A stretch of DNA of 32,429 nt. It comes from Cytophagales bacterium (lineage in GTDB: Bacteria; Bacteroidota; Bacteroidia; Cytophagales; Cyclobacteriaceae). Position numbers and translations under genes: made by a program. Location of the stretch: NCBI GenBank assembly GCA_017303805.1, contig JAFLBQ010000013.1, positions 1 through 32,429 on the forward strand, written 5' to 3'. Positions 7,432 to 15,823 of the stretch are shown here, piece by piece. The notes under the pieces were generated by a model that was given only the letters and a program-made list of their open reading frames with translations, was not told where the DNA came from and did not search any database. Each line of letters starts with the position of its first letter. Within the stretch, counting starts at the first letter, position 1.

Positions 7432-8594
7432 ACCCAAAAGTAAAAACCGCACTCATTCACGGCTCGCTCTTTCTGGTTACATTTATTACAACCACCATGG
7501 CTGGTGCCGAATGGACTTATGGTAAATCGGTTCTGTTTACCGAATTTACCTGGAACGATTTTGTAAATGGGCTCCCGTACTCCATCTGCTTTCTTAGCAT
7601 ATTAACAGCGCACGAGTTTGGGCATTACTTTACAGCCATTTACCACCGGGTGCGCACTTCGTTGCCGTATTATATTCCATTGCCGCCCATTCCGTTTATG
7701 TTCGGAACGCTGGGCGCGCTCATTCGCTTGCGCGAACGTGTTAAAACAACCACTCAGAATTTTGATATTGGTATTGCAGGCCCGTTGGCAGGCTTTGTTA
7801 TGTCGCTGCTTTTTTTGGGTTATGGATTTACACACCTGCCACCTCCCGAATACATTTTCACCATTCACCCCGAGTACCAGCAGTTTGGTTTGGATTATGC
7901 AAAGTATGTGTACGATCCAGCCTTTCATCCTGAAGGTGGTATAACCACAGTAATTGGTAAAAACCTCTTGTTCAGGTTCTTTGAACTCTTTGTTGCAGAC
8001 CCTGCGCGGTTACCGCACGTAAATGAAATTGTACATTATCCTTTCCTTTTTGCCGGCTTTCTTTCGCTGGTGTTTACCAGTATTAACCTGTTGCCGGTTG
8101 GCCAACTGGATGGAGGCCATGTGTTGTACGGTTTGGTTGGCTATACATGGCACAAGCGCGTTGCATCCGTAATCTTTATTGCCTTTTTGTTTTATGCCGG
8201 CTTAGGCTACATTCATCCTTCTACCGGGTGGGATGAGCTATGGTATGAAATCCCATTGTTTATAGGGTTCATGTACATTGCCTTGCACGGATTGCAACTC
8301 TCCCCACGCAACCGGTGGATGTTCGCCTTATTGATCTTTACGGTTCAATACAGTTTGGTTACAGCCTTTCCGCAAATTAATGGTTACCCGGGCTGGTTAT
8401 TATTTGCGTTGCTGATTGGCCGGTTTGTTAAGGTGGCCCATCCACCCTCGGAAGTAGAAGAACCTTTAACTACCGGCCGCATTGTGTTAGGATGGTTGGC
8501 GCTGTTGATTTTCGTGTTGTGCTTTACCCCTCAACCAATCGAATTACAAATTCTTCAACCGGCCACAGACCCGGTTGCAATTCAAAATTTTTAG
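7428..8594 (+). CDS. Site-2 protease family (M50) membrane metalloprotease
   Basis: The 388-residue polytopic membrane protein has the zinc-binding HEFGH motif (62-66) inside a hydrophobic segment. The second conserved site is LLPVGQLDGGH (221-231), whose Asp supplies the third metal ligand. Several further hydrophobic segments (about 10-25, 113-133, 205-225, 245-285, 300-340, 360-376) complete the fold. No PDZ domain is seen, so it is not the RseP form. It resembles the PDZ-less family also found in plant chloroplasts and cyanobacteria. Such enzymes cleave membrane-spanning substrates such as anti-sigma factors; the substrate here is unknown. It overlaps the HAD gene by 4 bases at the start and the convergent T9SS gene by 4 bases at the end. 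Confidence 0.92.
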   Translation: MNPKVKTALIHGSLFLVTFITTTMAGAEWTYGKSVLFTEFTWNDFVNGLPYSICFLSILTAHEFGHYFTAIYHRVRTSLPYYIPLPPIPFMFGTLGALIRLRERVKTTTQNFDIGIAGPLAGFVMSLLFLGYGFTHLPPPEYIFTIHPEYQQFGLDYAKYVYDPAFHPEGGITTVIGKNLLFRFFELFVADPARLPHVNEIVHYPFLFAGFLSLVFTSINLLPVGQLDGGHVLYGLVGYTWHKRVASVIFIAFLFYAGLGYIHPSTGWDELWYEIPLFIGFMYIALHGLQLSPRNRWMFALLIFTVQYSLVTAFPQINGYPGWLLFALLIGRFVKVAHPPSEVEEPLTTGRIVLGWLALLIFVLCFTPQPIELQILQPATDPVAIQNF

Positions 8595-10492
8595 CGGATC
8601 AGAATTTTTTGAACCACCGGCTTGCCGTTGCAAAACCCTTTAAGCAGGTAAATGCCCGATACCGGGTTTACCACGGTTACCCGGGCATGGTCGTCAAATA
8701 GTTCCGTTTGTATGCCCATCGCTCTTCCAGCCAGGTCGGTAAGCAACAGGTTGGTTAACCCTTTAACCACAAATACCCCCAGGCTTGGGTTAGGAAAGAT
8801 TTCTACTGCTGCTTTTTCAGGAAGCCCGCTCACAACATCTCCATTCCCTCTTCCAAAAACCGGCCGAATCATCAGGCTGCCGGCCAGGTTGTCGGCTTCC
8901 CAGGTGCCATTCAGGTTTGTAAAGATTTTGCCGGGCACCACATTGTTTTTATCAAGGCCAACGGCAATTAAGGCATCGGTTATCTGTCGCCAGCCTATAT
9001 AGAAAAAATTTCGCACCGTTACCGGCTGATCCAAGGTTACACGCCAGAATACATTATTGGAGTTGCGTTGCACGGGAATAGTGCCGATGTGCAAAATATC
9101 GGAAGTAGAAGCAGACAGATTTCTTAAAACCTGCAGTTGGATTGCCTGGCTGGACTCATCTCCAAAACGTGGAAAGTACAAGTCCACCGCCACCAGGGTG
9201 TCCGCGGCATCGGTAAGCATGTCAAACCGGTAGGCTACCTGCGCTCCGGGCTTGCGCAGTCCAGCTCCGTACTCGGCCTTGCCATCGTCATACGCATAGT
9301 AATCTGCCAGTGCATAGCGCACCTGCACGGTATCGTTGCTTCTAAAGCGACTGGGGTTAAACACCACCGGATCGTAATCCGATTGGGGCAGGGGTTTGGC
9401 TATATCATCGCCCGAGTCAATAGAAATTTTGAGATTAATAAAAATAGAATCGGCAGCCGTGTTCATACCAGCAGCATCAGGCAAAGTTTGGATTGCAATG
9501 GCCGGAAACTCACCGAAGGGCACTGCAGCAGAAACACCGGTATTGTTTTCTAATGTAAGCTGTGTGGAGGCGGGCACTTCGTTTTGGTAGGTAATGAGTT
9601 GCGCATGTGTGGAATAACTTAAGGGCTGGCCTGCAGGCGCAACCTGATCGGTGCGCAAACTGGTTACCTGAAAAGCAGGTTGGCTATAGGCTGCAACCGG
9701 ATTGAAGAAGAAGTGCCGGATGGGTATGGCAAAGTACGGAGCAAACAGCGCAGTGGGCGAACTGGTAATGGAGCGGTCGGGGAACAGCGGATAAACCGGA
9801 GTGGTTTGAGCTTTGCCGTTGTTGATGTAAATATAATCCAGGTGCCATGTGTCGTACGGGCCGGAGAGGCGTGCAAAATTCTGAAACCGGAACTGAAAGG
9901 TATCATGAAAGAAATCGTGCGTTGCGTTAAGGATGGGTAACGTTATTCGAATAAACCGATCGGGTGGCAGTGTGCCGTTGTTTTCAATGCTCCACACTTG
10001 TATCCATTGGCCGGTACTATTTTTAAAATGCAACGAAAGTGCATCACCGGCATCGGGGGCTTCGCCATTGCCTTTAAACTGGTAAAAGAAAGTTATCGCT
10101 ACTGCGGTGCGCTCGGCCGGGGCAACTTCATTCATACGTATGGGGGCCGAAACTAATTTATCGGCAAAGCCTTTGGCAAGAATGTCGTTTACATTGTAAG
10201 GTTGGCCTTGGGCGTTTAATCCATCAAACGTAACTACATTGTACGAAGGCGGGTTGATTCCCATTCCGGAATTTACCCATACGGAGGTGCCATCCTCCCA
10301 AAGCGCAGGGTCAACTACATCGTACACCCTTGCAAAGTCATCCCAAAAGGGAAGCGAGAGTGGAGTAAGATCGTGGGTGCGGGCATTGGTTTTTGCAGCG
10401 CGGGTTTCTTTTAGTACCGGAACCACTTCGAGTTGGGCCCACAACGAGAGCGTGGTGCCACAGAAAACGCAAATGGCAAACAATCGCAGCAT
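8591..10492 (-). CDS. T9SS type A sorting-domain protein, secreted, unknown function
   Basis: The 633-residue protein has a signal peptide (MLRLFAICVFCGTTLSLWAQ) and a C-terminal type IX sorting domain. The sorting domain begins at about residue 558 with AAVEIFPNPSLGVFVV, continues with LLTDLAGR and GIYLLKG, and ends VVQKILIR. The middle is beta-rich; residues of about 90-230, with WDDF, FFYQFKG and DTWHLDYIYINN, look like a jelly-roll carbohydrate- or surface-binding module. No catalytic motif is recognised. The protein should cross the outer membrane by the T9SS and stay cell-bound or be released. It is the last gene of the ddl-PASTA operon, starting 3 bases after the PASTA stop. That position suggests an envelope role, though the link may be only transcriptional. 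Confidence 0.88.
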   Translation of the reverse strand: MLRLFAICVFCGTTLSLWAQLEVVPVLKETRAAKTNARTHDLTPLSLPFWDDFARVYDVVDPALWEDGTSVWVNSGMGINPPSYNVVTFDGLNAQGQPYNVNDILAKGFADKLVSAPIRMNEVAPAERTAVAITFFYQFKGNGEAPDAGDALSLHFKNSTGQWIQVWSIENNGTLPPDRFIRITLPILNATHDFFHDTFQFRFQNFARLSGPYDTWHLDYIYINNGKAQTTPVYPLFPDRSITSSPTALFAPYFAIPIRHFFFNPVAAYSQPAFQVTSLRTDQVAPAGQPLSYSTHAQLITYQNEVPASTQLTLENNTGVSAAVPFGEFPAIAIQTLPDAAGMNTAADSIFINLKISIDSGDDIAKPLPQSDYDPVVFNPSRFRSNDTVQVRYALADYYAYDDGKAEYGAGLRKPGAQVAYRFDMLTDAADTLVAVDLYFPRFGDESSQAIQLQVLRNLSASTSDILHIGTIPVQRNSNNVFWRVTLDQPVTVRNFFYIGWRQITDALIAVGLDKNNVVPGKIFTNLNGTWEADNLAGSLMIRPVFGRGNGDVVSGLPEKAAVEIFPNPSLGVFVVKGLTNLLLTDLAGRAMGIQTELFDDHARVTVVNPVSGIYLLKGFCNGKPVVQKILIR

Positions 10493-10495
10493 AGG

Positions 10496-11311
10496 TTACA
10501 TTAACTCGTTTTCGTCTGTGGTATCGTCCGGTTCGGTATAACCCCGTGGACCAATCCATAAATCAACCGGGTCGCCCACGCGCACCGAATCGCCCACGGC
10601 CGGGTACTGCTTGTAAACGAAAACGGTAAGTCCGGTAGTATCAACGCCAGCCGGTATTTGAATGCTGCCCAGGTGCAGACTCCAGCCGCGCAATTTAAAC
10701 TTGGCGGTTTCGAGTGGGTCACCAATCAAATTTCCAATGGTAAAATCGGCCGGGCCGTTACCATCGCCAACTACAAAGTCGATTACCGAACCTTTGGTTA
10801 TGCGAGTGCCCGGTATAATCTTAACGCCTTCGTGCTGCATTTCCAGTACCAGGTTGCGAAAGGGATAGGGTCTGTAAAAAATTCGGCCGCGCTTAAGTTC
10901 CAGACTTTTCAATACTACTTCGGCATTCAATAAAGAACGCACTTCCAGATCGGGCATAGGCAGTGTGGGTGGCTGCACCCGATTAAGCGAAACAAATACC
11001 ACGCGGTTTTGCTTTACAATAGAACCGGGTTGCGGAAACTGACCCAGCACCGTAAGAGGAGGCTGCGAAGCGGAATAGGAAGAATCATTAACGGCATATC
11101 GTAAGTCATGCTTCTTAACAAAATCACCCAGTTCGTCCACAGTTAGTCCGGTAAGGTCGGGCACGGTAATCGATTCCAGGTGGTTGGTTAACGAGGGCAG
11201 ATAAATATAGAAATAGAGTACGCCTGTTATCAGAATGATTCCGAGCGGTATGAGTATGGTTAATAACAATCCGCCAATAGATCCTCGTTTCAAATGGTCG
11301 AGTAGTTTCAT
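10496..11311 (-). CDS. PASTA-domain membrane protein without a kinase
   Basis: The 271-residue protein has a short basic cytoplasmic N-terminus, one membrane helix (about 12-37) and three PASTA-like repeats in the periplasm. The first begins ITVPDLTGLTVDELGDF (about 49), the second PMPDLEVRSLLNAEVVLKSL, and the third FTIGNLIGDPLETAKFKL. It ends with an acidic tail. PASTA modules bind peptidoglycan stem peptides or muropeptides and in Gram-positive bacteria are fused to PknB-type kinases. Here no kinase domain is present. The gene lies 4 bases after ddl, which makes D-Ala-D-Ala, so a role in sensing or shaping peptidoglycan is a reasonable inference. The ddl-PASTA pairing appears, from memory, to be usual in Bacteroidota. 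Confidence 0.88.
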   Translation of the reverse strand: MKLLDHLKRGSIGGLLLTILIPLGIILITGVLYFYIYLPSLTNHLESITVPDLTGLTVDELGDFVKKHDLRYAVNDSSYSASQPPLTVLGQFPQPGSIVKQNRVVFVSLNRVQPPTLPMPDLEVRSLLNAEVVLKSLELKRGRIFYRPYPFRNLVLEMQHEGVKIIPGTRITKGSVIDFVVGDGNGPADFTIGNLIGDPLETAKFKLRGWSLHLGSIQIPAGVDTTGLTVFVYKQYPAVGDSVRVGDPVDLWIGPRGYTEPDDTTDENELM

Positions 11312-11315
11312 TCGG

Positions 11316-12395
11316 TTAAAATTTTAATGCAGATTGAAAAGTACGATCTACGCGCCTGGATTTTTGATGCCGCGCTTCAGCCAACTCGCACAAGCGGGTA
11401 ATCAACATGGTAAATGAAATTCCCCGTTCGTTCCACATCATCGGAAACATACTGGAGTTGGTAAAACCGGGTATGGTGTTGATTTCGTTAATGTAAATTT
11501 TCTCATCGGGTGTCAAGAACAAATCTACCCGGGCAAAATCTTCACAGCCTAAAGCCTGGAAGGCCTGTACCGATGCGGCCCTGATTCTTTCGGCCACCGG
11601 ATGGTTAATTTGTGCGGGCACATGAATTGCCACCGCATCGCCATCTACATATTTGGCATCGAAGGTGTAGAACTCATACTCTTTGCTGATAATAATTTCA
11701 CCGGGCAGCGAGGCTTGCGCAGGGGCATTGCCCAGAATAGCACATTCAATTTCGCGGCCGGCAATAAATTCCTCAAACAAAATACAGTCATCGTATTTAT
11801 ACGAATCGGCTACTGCAGTTTCAAAATCTGTTTTTGATTTCACTTTCGAAACACCTACCGAAGAACCGAGGTTGGCTGCTTTAACCATAAAGGGAAGACC
11901 CAGCGCACTTACAATTTCATCGAAGGTGTATTGTTTGCCTTCGTTAAAGTAGGCATACAAAAAGCGGTTAACCGGAAGGCCCGCTTCTTTGAGCAAACGT
12001 TTGGCTACCAGTTTATTCATGCTAACGGCCGAGCCGGAAACTCCGGTTCCAATCATCGGAATGGCCAGGGCTTTGAGCAATCCTTGAATGCTGCCGTCCT
12101 CGCCATCGGTGCCATGCAGTACCGGAAAAACCAGGTCAACCGAAAAAGATTTACCGGCTGCCGTTGTAAATGTGGGCGCAGCCGGATTTAAGTTTATGGA
12201 AAGGGCATCACCGGTTTCGATTTCTTTGCTCACGCCCGTTGTTAAATACCAACTGCCAGCAAGCGAAATACCGATAGGAATTGGTTCGAAAATACTTTTG
12301 TCGATGTAGTTAATGATGTTGCGGGCCGAATTGATAGAAACTCCATGTTCCACCGATCTACCTCCGTATAAAATGGCAATGCGCTTCTTACTCAT
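11316..12395 (-). CDS. ddl: D-alanine--D-alanine ligase
   Basis: The 359-residue ATP-grasp enzyme joins two D-Ala for the peptidoglycan stem peptide in the cytoplasm. Visible family motifs are the N-terminal GGRSVEHGVSINSA, the HGTDGEDGSIQGLL segment, and the ATP-grasp KAANLGSSVGVSKV. The active-site end is NEINTIPGFTNSSMFPMMW, carrying the Mg-binding Glu and Asn. Length is normal for the family. The ATG at 12395 gives the conserved MSKKRIAILYGG start. It is the first gene of an operon with the PASTA protein and the T9SS cargo protein. The 118 bases upstream contain only a one-mismatch CATCTTTG near the start and no convincing -33 element, so the promoter is not assigned. Confidence 0.95.
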   Translation of the reverse strand: MSKKRIAILYGGRSVEHGVSINSARNIINYIDKSIFEPIPIGISLAGSWYLTTGVSKEIETGDALSINLNPAAPTFTTAAGKSFSVDLVFPVLHGTDGEDGSIQGLLKALAIPMIGTGVSGSAVSMNKLVAKRLLKEAGLPVNRFLYAYFNEGKQYTFDEIVSALGLPFMVKAANLGSSVGVSKVKSKTDFETAVADSYKYDDCILFEEFIAGREIECAILGNAPAQASLPGEIIISKEYEFYTFDAKYVDGDAVAIHVPAQINHPVAERIRAASVQAFQALGCEDFARVDLFLTPDEKIYINEINTIPGFTNSSMFPMMWNERGISFTMLITRLCELAEARHQKSRRVDRTFQSALKF

Positions 12396-12513
12396 GGTTT
12401 ACCAAAGTTCAAAGATGTTCAGCTTTGGGCGGATTTGCACCATTAAGGTATGTAAAATCCAATAATTTCCGTCAAAATGGCGCTTGCAGAAATGATTGGA
12501 AGAAGTTGATTTA

Positions 12514-15501
12514 TTAGCGGTTGGTTAACCACACACGGCCGGTTCCTGCAACCCCATCGCCCTGCAGGTGCACAATGTAAATGCCGGTACCTTGTTGCAG
12601 GGTAACTTCATAAGTTTGATTTAACACATCGGTTAATTGATTTTGTAAAACTACTTGCCCCAGGGTGTTGTAGATGCGCAGTTGCAGGTCGGATTTTTCA
12701 GTAAGGTTAAAGGTAACAAACACCTGCGAACCCGAGCCGTACACAGCAAACTGGTTACTGATGTTGATGGGGAACATGTTATCGCTTACAAAAAATTCGA
12801 TGTTGTCGATGTAGAGGTTATTGCCATTATCGGCAGTGGCTACAAACGCAAGCCGGGTTTGTGTCTGGCCGGCCAGCGAGTTCAGGTTAATGGATTCGCG
12901 ATGCCAGTCTTCGTTGGTAGCCGGTATCCAGTTGTTTGCAGTTTCTTTGGTGGACAGCGAAGCCCCGGCCTGGTCATAAAGCACCAGCGGATACGTTTGG
13001 CCGCAATCTGTTGAAGCCAGCACCCGCAAGCGCTCGTTGCCATTACTTTGGGTGGCATAGCTCACATCAAAAAATACACTGGCTTTGGTTGTGTTGGATA
13101 AGTTAAGTACCGGTGAAGTTAGCCAGGTTTCTTCGCCCCGGTTAGGGTTGCTAAATGCCTGGTAAGCCAACGAGTTAATTTTATTCGTGGCAAAGCGGGT
13201 CCAGCTATCAGCATTGCCCTGGCTCACAATAGACCATTCTTGTTCAAATGCAGTATCGAAGTTTTCGCGAAGGGGCACCGTTTGCTTGCTGGTATTTATG
13301 ATTCGGTTAATGGTAAGCGTGTTGTTATCAGCATTCGTATCAAATAAACCGTTGGGTTCGCTTAAGGTTAGCGTAAGAGTATTGGCCCCCACGCTAAACG
13401 GCAGGGCAGTTAGCGTTAAGGTCTGCTCTTCACCGGCTCCCAGATTTAATCCGGTAAAATTCTGTACGGAAAGACTTACATTATTTAATACCGGTTGAAC
13501 TTTTACCGAGTTGATTAGCGAGCTGCCCAGATTTTTTATGCGTACCACAGGTGCCGGTTGCGGTACGCAGGTTACCGGCCCCGGAGTTTCTACCGCCAAT
13601 AAGGCTGCATCCAGAAACTCATCTACCGCTATCGTTACATTATCGAGATACACGTTGTTGCCATAGGCATTGGTAACTTCAAAAGCGATTTGAATTTTAG
13701 ACCCTATAAAATCGGCTAATGAAATAATGGAAGACTGCCATTGTCCTGCTGAACTGGGAACAAATGAAGACGTGGTAGTGGGGGCGGTTGCCAACGCACT
13801 TCCTTGCAGATTCAAAACTTCGGTAAATGTGGTGGTAAAGTCGCACCCTGTTGAAACCAATACCCGCAGGCGTTCCGGGTATGAATTGCTATACAGTGCA
13901 TAGGCTCTGTCGAAGCGTAGGTATGCGGTGGTGGCCGTGGTAAGATCCAGCACCGGGGTAACTAAGCGGTCTATAGCGCCTTCACTTTCATAATCGTAGC
14001 AGTTCACATACATGGCATTGCCATTGGTGGGAGTGCTGCGCAAGCTCCAGGTAGTGTTCCCATCGGGGTTGTAGATGCTCCACGTTGCGGGCACGCTGTT
14101 AAATACTTCGGTTAAGGGTAGTGAAGCACTTAAAGGCACCGTTGCCGAAACTGATTTGTAATTATTACTGGCGCGCTGATCGGGTTGGTTATTCACCAGC
14201 AAAACCTCAAACTCATATTGCCGGGTACCATTAAGCTGGGTTACAGGCGAGAATAAGAGTTGTGTGGAGGCGAGGTAAGGAAGGTTGATGGTAAAATCTT
14301 TTGTTTCGGTAAGGGCACCATTAATTTTTAACTGAATGCGGGCGGTGGTTGCTGTTATTGAACCAATATTTTGCACTTCGATGGCTGGCGAAAAAATGCC
14401 GCCACAAAAGGTGGTTGTAGGTAGGATAATTGATTTAACCGCCAGATCGTAATTAAGTGGGGGTGGTTCTGTGGCACCATTGGAGTTTAATAAACTAAAT
14501 CTGCGCGGACTGTTTTCCAACACTACAATCATGCGGGCCACCTGACCTTGCGTGTACAGGTTCATGCAGGCATCATCGGTGTAGTCCATATAGTTCATGT
14601 ACATATCGTTAGAGCCGCAAGAAGTACGGGTGCCGCTTGGGCATTGGCCTACATAGTTGCCGCCCTGATTGGGGGTATCGTCCACATAGTCGGTGCCGGT
14701 GCAGGCGCTGCCATCATCGCCCCAAATGTGGCGCAAGCCAAAAAAATGGCCTACTTCGTGGGTAGTGGTGCGGCCCCGGTTGTATTTAGTATCGAGACTA
14801 AAGGCACCTAAGCCTTCAAAGTTCGATCCGAATACCGAGTAATCGATAACAACGCCATCGGTTAGCCGGTCGTTGGGCGAGTTCTCCAATCCCGGCAATG
14901 AAGAAACCGGAAATTGTGCGTAGCCCAGGTACGAGGGAATATTGATTACCCAAATATTAAGGTAGTCTTCGGCAGGCCAATAGCTGAGGGCTTTAAAAGT
15001 TGCGTTGTCGTTAATTGTCCAAACTGATTGTGTGCCTTGCACGCGATTAATGCCGGTGGTAGGTGCGCCCGCGGGGTCTTGTTTGGCCAGCACAAACTCC
15101 ATATCAATGCTGCCCGCTACCGGAAGAAATTCGGCTGGAGTGTTGGTGGCATCCAGGTTAAGCCGCATAAAATCTTTATTCATGGCGTTGATCTGCGAGA
15201 GCACCTGGTTATTGGAAATGTTAGTGCCTACTCCCATGGGTTCGCCATTATGGATAATATGTACTACAACCGGTATGGTATAGGTGGTGGATTGAGTGCC
15301 TTCCGTGCGTTGATTGCGCAACCGTTTTGAACTGAGCCGCTGTTGAAGCCAGTTTTCAAATTGCGGGCTGCGTTCGCGGGTAGGGTTAAGTTGTAATTGT
15401 AGGGTTTCGTATTTGGTAGTGCCACATCGCTCTACCACCTGGGCCAGGCCGGATAGTGTAAGCGCCAGAAAGAATAATAAACTGAAAAAGCCTTTCTTCA
15501 T
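12514..15501 (-). CDS. Secreted M43 (pappalysin/cytophagalysin) metalloprotease with T9SS sorting domain
   Basis: The 995-residue secreted protease has a signal peptide at 1-20 and a short pro-region. The catalytic domain (about 70-335) contains the metzincin zinc motif HEVGHFFGLRH (248-258) and a Met-turn MNYMDY (302-307). Conserved cysteines lie between them. After the catalytic domain a module pair appears twice. The first has a CARDB-like beta-sandwich (about 350-450) and a MAM/choice-of-anchor-J-like jelly roll (about 460-630); the second runs about 640-735 and 745-905. The C-terminus (about 915-995) is a type IX sorting domain ending GTGRVWLTNR. The enzyme is predicted to be exported and anchored or released to digest external protein; the repeated modules likely bind substrate or surface glycans. 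It lies upstream of ddl on the same strand, separated by 118 bases. Confidence 0.93.
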   Translation of the reverse strand: MKKGFFSLLFFLALTLSGLAQVVERCGTTKYETLQLQLNPTRERSPQFENWLQQRLSSKRLRNQRTEGTQSTTYTIPVVVHIIHNGEPMGVGTNISNNQVLSQINAMNKDFMRLNLDATNTPAEFLPVAGSIDMEFVLAKQDPAGAPTTGINRVQGTQSVWTINDNATFKALSYWPAEDYLNIWVINIPSYLGYAQFPVSSLPGLENSPNDRLTDGVVIDYSVFGSNFEGLGAFSLDTKYNRGRTTTHEVGHFFGLRHIWGDDGSACTGTDYVDDTPNQGGNYVGQCPSGTRTSCGSNDMYMNYMDYTDDACMNLYTQGQVARMIVVLENSPRRFSLLNSNGATEPPPLNYDLAVKSIILPTTTFCGGIFSPAIEVQNIGSITATTARIQLKINGALTETKDFTINLPYLASTQLLFSPVTQLNGTRQYEFEVLLVNNQPDQRASNNYKSVSATVPLSASLPLTEVFNSVPATWSIYNPDGNTTWSLRSTPTNGNAMYVNCYDYESEGAIDRLVTPVLDLTTATTAYLRFDRAYALYSNSYPERLRVLVSTGCDFTTTFTEVLNLQGSALATAPTTTSSFVPSSAGQWQSSIISLADFIGSKIQIAFEVTNAYGNNVYLDNVTIAVDEFLDAALLAVETPGPVTCVPQPAPVVRIKNLGSSLINSVKVQPVLNNVSLSVQNFTGLNLGAGEEQTLTLTALPFSVGANTLTLTLSEPNGLFDTNADNNTLTINRIINTSKQTVPLRENFDTAFEQEWSIVSQGNADSWTRFATNKINSLAYQAFSNPNRGEETWLTSPVLNLSNTTKASVFFDVSYATQSNGNERLRVLASTDCGQTYPLVLYDQAGASLSTKETANNWIPATNEDWHRESINLNSLAGQTQTRLAFVATADNGNNLYIDNIEFFVSDNMFPINISNQFAVYGSGSQVFVTFNLTEKSDLQLRIYNTLGQVVLQNQLTDVLNQTYEVTLQQGTGIYIVHLQGDGVAGTGRVWLTNR

Positions 15502-15553
15502 TACTACAACCTTACTGAGTTTAATGTCCGGCTTCTGCTTGTTGTAACCCGGC

Positions 15554-15805
15554 TTATGCGGTAGTCAGGTTTACTACTTCAATGGTTTTAATTTCGGGTA
15601 CGGCACGTTTAATCGCTTCTTCTACACCGGCTTTAAAAGTCATGGTACTCATGGGGCAGTTACCGCATGCTCCAACGAATTCCAGCTTCAGGTTATTATC
15701 GGGGTTAACCTCCAAAATCCGAACGTTGCCCCCATCGGTTTCGAGGTAGGGCCTGATGCTGTCCAGGGCGGTCTCAACTTTCTGGGTTATTTCTGCTGTT
15801 GTCAC
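15554..15805 (-). CDS. NifU C-terminal-domain (Nfu) Fe-S scaffold/carrier
   Basis: The 83-residue protein consists of only the Nfu domain. It starts with TQKVETALDSIRPYLETDGGNV and carries the cluster-binding motif GACGNCPMS with Cys47 and Cys50, followed by TFKAGVEEAIKRAVPEI. In characterised Nfu proteins two such CxxC motifs from a dimer hold one 4Fe-4S cluster for delivery to target enzymes. The gene lies 18 bases after mrp on the same strand, so the two are likely one transcript dedicated to Fe-S assembly or transfer. Possible clients in this window include the 4Fe-4S APS reductase encoded across the divergent promoter region. Confidence 0.92.
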   Translation of the reverse strand: MTTAEITQKVETALDSIRPYLETDGGNVRILEVNPDNNLKLEFVGACGNCPMSTMTFKAGVEEAIKRAVPEIKTIEVVNLTTA

Positions 15806-15823
15806 GCGCTTTGTGGTTTAAGG

